A stretch of 8,432 nucleotides of DNA. Origin: Trueperaceae bacterium (GTDB lineage Bacteria; Deinococcota; Deinococci; Deinococcales; Trueperaceae). This document shows, in pieces, positions 5,878-8,432 of this stretch (position 1 is its first letter; every line of letters begins with the position of its first letter). The notes below the pieces were generated by a model. That model worked only from the letters and a program-made list of their open reading frames with translations, was not told where the DNA came from and did not search any database. A program made the translations under genes and the position numbers. The stretch is from positions 1-8,432 of the forward strand of contig JAGXHO010000135.1 in NCBI GenBank assembly GCA_024636105.1, in the 5' to 3' direction.

Positions 5878-7046
5878 GTAGACCCGATGGCCAGGTCCGA
5901 TACGGCGGCTTTGACGCACGCGCTCACCGCTTCGGTCGGCATGGACGTGGTCCACCGGATGGCCGTAGCCTCGCTGGTCGTCGGGACCAGACCCGCGTCG
6001 GCCGCCAGCGGAAGGGACAACACGTCGACGCCGAACTCGCCGCCGCGCTGGGCACGCGGGTAGCTGTAAACGCGCTTGACGACCGCCTGGTGGCACTCCA
6101 GGTGCTCTGGCGCGATCTCGAGCGCGCCGATCTGAATGCCGACGTCGCCGAAGATGAGACGACAGTTGTCGAGCGCCGAGCTGTAGAACGAAGCCAACAC
6201 CCGTGGCAAGCGTCCCGAGCGGACGAGTGCGACCTCGATCGGGACCTCCGAACGGCGCACCGGCACACCCAGTTCCGAGCACAACCGCTCGACTTGGTCG
6301 GGCGCTTCTAGGCGGTGCGGCGCGTACACGAAGCCCGCGCTGCCGAGGTAATCGCGGGCGGCGCGTACGTATGCCACGTTGACGTCGCCGAGCATCTCAC
6401 CCTCTTCTACGAGCGGTTGGCCGAGGAAGAGCACCTCGTCGCCCACACCGACGCGCGTCATTTGTTCGCGCAAGCGCGCGAAGCCGTTGCGCACGAACGT
6501 GTCGTTCGGACCGACCTCCACGTCGTACGAGGAGAAGAACACCAAGCGGTCGGGCTCCCGGCCGCGGACGCCCGCCAGGCGCTCGCGCTGGGCGGTGCGG
6601 AGCACCGCCCAGCGCGAGCGCACGCTTCCGACCGCATCGTGCCGACGGTGGGCGATGCCGACCGTCGCCGTTCCGTCGTCCAAGGCGACGAGCGTCTCGT
6701 GAGGAACGGAGTTCGCGAGGTGGCGGGCGTACGACTTGTTGAGGTTGCCGAGGAACAGGTGGTCGACGTTCGACCACGTGCGCGTCAACCGATCAAGCGT
6801 ACGGCGGGCGCGTGCTGCGCCGACGACCTTCGCGCCCCGTCCGCCGAGGCGAGCGTTCGGTGCGTCGGTCGCGATGCGGTCGACGTCGTCCCAGTCCTCG
6901 GACACGATGATCGGTTCCATCTGTTCGATCATGCGGCTGGGCGCCACGATCACCAGGGAACGGTGCGCGGCACCGAAGATACGTTGGGCCTCGAGCGCGT
7001 TCAGGAGTTGCAGCGGGCTGAAAGCAACGTACACGTCCATGTTCAC
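5874..7046 (-). CDS. Sialyltransferase-like glycosyltransferase (GT52/polysialyltransferase-related)
   Basis: A 390-residue cytoplasmic glycosyltransferase. The N-terminus 'DVYVAFSPLQLLNALEA' resembles the opening strand and helix of bacterial GT52 and polysialyltransferase families. Three features recall the motifs of those sialyltransferases: LDDG (122-125) for the D/E-D/E-G motif, YAPHR (241-245) where the HP-type motif is expected, and FYSSALDN (287-294) for the SS motif. PIEVAL (269-274) before the SS block also fits. It would transfer a sialic or other nonulosonic acid, or a related sugar, to a lipid-linked acceptor; donor and acceptor are unknown, and no sialic acid synthesis genes are in the window. 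Start: GTG at 7046 or ATG at 7040 (Met3), both preceded by a purine-rich GGTGGGCGG. The stop overlaps the ABC exporter start (GTGA). Codons 142-156 contain a perfect 20-bp inverted repeat. Fold assignment is moderately sure, chemistry less so. Confidence 0.7.
   Translation of the reverse strand: MNMDVYVAFSPLQLLNALEAQRIFGAAHRSLVIVAPSRMIEQMEPIIVSEDWDDVDRIATDAPNARLGGRGAKVVGAARARRTLDRLTRTWSNVDHLFLGNLNKSYARHLANSVPHETLVALDDGTATVGIAHRRHDAVGSVRSRWAVLRTAQRERLAGVRGREPDRLVFFSSYDVEVGPNDTFVRNGFARLREQMTRVGVGDEVLFLGQPLVEEGEMLGDVNVAYVRAARDYLGSAGFVYAPHRLEAPDQVERLCSELGVPVRRSEVPIEVALVRSGRLPRVLASFYSSALDNCRLIFGDVGIQIGALEIAPEHLECHQAVVKRVYSYPRAQRGGEFGVDVLSLPLAADAGLVPTTSEATAIRWTTSMPTEAVSACVKAAVSDLAIGST
6579..6621. 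repeat. Perfect 20-bp inverted repeat with 3-base loop inside a gene
   Basis: Left arm 6579-6598 reads GCGCTCGCGCTGGGCGGTGC. The right arm 6602-6621 is its exact reverse complement, and the loop 6599-6601 is GGA. The flanking bases (6578 and 6622) do not pair, so the repeat is exactly 20 bp per arm. It encodes residues 142-156 (roughly RSRWAVLRTAQRER) of the sialyltransferase-like protein. In the minus-strand transcript it would fold into an extremely stable GC-rich stem. Confidence 0.97.
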
Positions 7047-7135
7047 CGCCCACCGTCACGGGAACAGCTGATAGGTCTCGCATCGCGAAAACGACGAGAG
7101 GAAGCGCAGGTATCGACCGAGTCAACCTTCACCAT
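7043..7135 (-). other. Possible 30-codon upstream reading frame
   Basis: ATG at 7135-7133 opens a 30-codon frame (MVKVDSVDTC...DGGR) ending in TGA at 7045-7043, which overlaps the GTG of the glycosyltransferase gene by four bases, the same GTGA arrangement as at the next junction. There is no good Shine-Dalgarno site and the peptide matches nothing I know. It could be a leader frame that couples translation, or chance. Confidence 0.2.
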
Positions 7136-7249
7136 GGCTACAGCATACCGAGGTCCCCCTAACGGCGCTGTCACGACGTCCCGGAAGCGGCGGCAACCCA
7201 GACGGCCAGCGCACCTCCGCGTTCGACTTCGCCGTACGACGAACGAAGG
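7047..7249 (-). other. Intergenic gap between phosphotransferase and glycosyltransferase genes
   Basis: About 200 bases separate two genes on the same strand, the longest gap inside the operon. It contains a TATGCT (-10-like, around 7144-7149 on the minus strand) and a TTGACT (around 7121-7126), but these are not correctly spaced with partners, so no promoter can be called. No intrinsic terminator is visible. It may hold an internal promoter or be the relic of a lost small gene. Confidence 0.35.
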
Positions 7250-8432
7250 TCAGCGCGAGCCGAAACCCGTGGCGATCGTACGCAGCGTCTCGAGGACGAT
7301 CCGGAAGTCGAGCGCGAACGAGCAGCGGCGCACGTAGTAGAAATCGTGGCGCAGCTTGAGGCGGGTCCCGAAGGCGTCGTCTGCGTACCCCTGCATCACC
7401 TGCGCCCATCCGGTGATGCCCGGCCGTAGGTTGTGGCGCAGGTCGTACAGCGGGATCGTGTCGGCGAACTGGCTCGCGAACCCGCGCTGCTCGGGACGTG
7501 GCCCGATGATGCTCATGTCGCCGACGAGCACGTTCCACAGTTGCGGGATCTCGTCGAACCGGAACTTCCGTAGGAAGTGGCCGGCCTTTGTGATCCTCGG
7601 GTCGGCGTGCGACGCGAAGGCCGATCCGCCGGCCTCGGCGTCCGCCCGCATCGTCCGGAACTTGACCATCATGAACGGCTTGCCCCGCAAGCCCACACGC
7701 TCCTGCCAGAAGAAGATCGGGCTCCCACTGTCGATCAGCACGATCAATGCGACAAGCGCGGCCACCATCAGAATGAGCGGGGACAGCACCACGATCGCGG
7801 CGATGTCGAACGCTCGCTTCCACACGAGGTAGCGTGATTGACCCTCCAAGACCTGGAAGGCCCAGCGGCCGTTGAGCATCTCGAACGGAACGCGCCAGGT
7901 CAGCGCTTCCAGCACCAGCGGCGCCGAAAGCACCTTGATGCCGTACAGGTCGGCGTGGTCCATCCACTGGCTCCACTCGGGATCGTAATGTTCGACCGGA
8001 TCCGTCACCACCACGTCCCAGCCGCTGAAGCGCTGCGGCGGCTCGGTGGCGCAGCGGATGGCGATTCCGGGCAACGACTCGAGTTCGCGAGCGAAGGACG
8101 GCGACCCGACCAGGAGCACCTCGAGCGGTGGCAGCCAACGCCGGAGCACGGCCCTGCCCGCCACCATCGCCACGGTCCACGTGAGCGCGAACAGTCCGAG
8201 TTCGCCGGGAGGCGCGTCGATGGGCAGGAGTTGGAGCATCGACCAGGTCGCGCCTGCAGCGATCGCGGGTACCGCGTACGACTGCTGACGTGTCCGTCTC
8301 AAGATGGTGGCGAGCGTCCGCCGCTGCGACACCGCATGCCATAGATAGAGCGCGTTGCTGAGCAGCACCAGGGCGATCACTCGTTGGTCGACCGCCGCGA
8401 AATCGAGCCGCGCCACCAAGACACCCCATGCG
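7250..8432 (-). CDS. Polyprenyl-phosphate sugar-1-phosphate transferase (WbaP/WcaJ type), 5' end outside window
   Basis: Integral membrane enzyme that moves a sugar-1-phosphate from a nucleotide sugar to undecaprenyl phosphate, the first step of lipid-linked glycan assembly. The visible part (numbered from a TTG at 8419) has three hydrophobic segments (about 13-30, 48-67, 75-92), a central domain (about 98-190) with VLLVGSP as in the CoA-binding-like domain of this family, then the bacterial sugar transferase domain (PF02397 type, about 200-389): KRAFDIAAIVVLSPLI with the re-entrant helix, WQERVGLRGKPF, KFRTM (253-257), LRKFRFDEIPQLWNVL with the Asp-Glu pair (289-290), SIIGPRPE, and LRPGITGWAQV. 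Family members usually have four or more N-terminal helices and about 450-480 residues. The frame stays open to the right edge, so the true start is outside and the TTG is not it. Stop TGA at 7252-7250. Whether the sugar is a hexose or an N-acetylated sugar cannot be told from motifs. Confidence 0.93.
   Translation of the reverse strand, partial: AWGVLVARLDFAAVDQRVIALVLLSNALYLWHAVSQRRTLATILRRTRQQSYAVPAIAAGATWSMLQLLPIDAPPGELGLFALTWTVAMVAGRAVLRRWLPPLEVLLVGSPSFARELESLPGIAIRCATEPPQRFSGWDVVVTDPVEHYDPEWSQWMDHADLYGIKVLSAPLVLEALTWRVPFEMLNGRWAFQVLEGQSRYLVWKRAFDIAAIVVLSPLILMVAALVALIVLIDSGSPIFFWQERVGLRGKPFMMVKFRTMRADAEAGGSAFASHADPRITKAGHFLRKFRFDEIPQLWNVLVGDMSIIGPRPEQRGFASQFADTIPLYDLRHNLRPGITGWAQVMQGYADDAFGTRLKLRHDFYYVRRCSFALDFRIVLETLRTIATGFGSR

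Noticed and set aside
5878..6282. N-terminal extension of the ABC transporter frame
   Set aside because: These codons are an out-of-frame reading of the sialyltransferase-like gene. The GTG at 5877 with its GTGA overlap gives a normal-length PglK-type protein.
7122..8429. 435-codon minus-strand frame from an ATG near the right edge
   Set aside because: Its translation is Arg-rich and matches nothing. The neighbouring frame carries the full sugar transferase motif set.

Overview
This is a GC-rich bacterial window dominated by surface-polysaccharide genes. Codon third positions are overwhelmingly G/C and Shine-Dalgarno sites are recognisable. Nothing fixes the phylum: the families present (UDP-glucuronate epimerase, WbpP-like epimerase, PglK-like ABC flippase, WbaP/PglC-type phosphotransferase) occur widely. 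No rRNA, tRNA, transposase, integrase or CRISPR array is visible.

Plus-strand part (1-1839). The window opens inside a UDP-glucuronate 4-epimerase-type gene whose N-terminal cofactor-binding half lies off the left edge. A small lipoprotein gene with a strong ribosome binding site follows. Then comes a membrane-anchored protein with a short collagen-like Gly-X-Y stretch and a C-terminal phage tail-collar domain.

Decayed centre (about 1836-4107). This 2.3 kb holds only broken genes. (a) A second, paralogous epimerase has lost its 5' end and carries two in-frame stops, a 21-base deletion and a larger frame-breaking deletion. It starts at the stop codon of the collagen/collar gene, so the two surface-protein genes lie between an intact and a dead epimerase copy in direct orientation. 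(b) On the minus strand, a WbpP/TviC-type UDP-N-acetylhexosamine 4-epimerase is continuous except for one TAG at codon 69, and its C-terminus runs antisense into the end of (a). (c) Also on the minus strand is the C-terminal quarter of an M3-family oligoendopeptidase without its zinc site. (d) Next to it is a scrap that may encode one membrane segment.

Minus-strand operon (8432 to 4108, transcribed right to left). A polyprenyl-phosphate sugar-1-phosphate transferase, whose 5' end is off the right edge, would start the lipid-linked oligosaccharide. After a 203-base gap comes a sialyltransferase-like glycosyltransferase, then a PglK/MsbA-type ABC exporter whose GTG start overlaps the previous stop by four bases. 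Together they suggest initiation, decoration and flipping of a lipid-linked glycan for a capsule, exopolysaccharide, O-antigen or S-layer glycan. The epimerases would have supplied nucleotide sugars.

The most unusual non-coding signal is a perfect 20-bp inverted repeat with a 3-base loop (6579-6621) inside the sialyltransferase-like gene. I did not find a clearly new enzymatic system. The points most worth checking are this hairpin, the collagen/collar plus lipoprotein pair between epimerase copies, the single amber codon in the WbpP-like gene, and the identity of the sialyltransferase-like enzyme.
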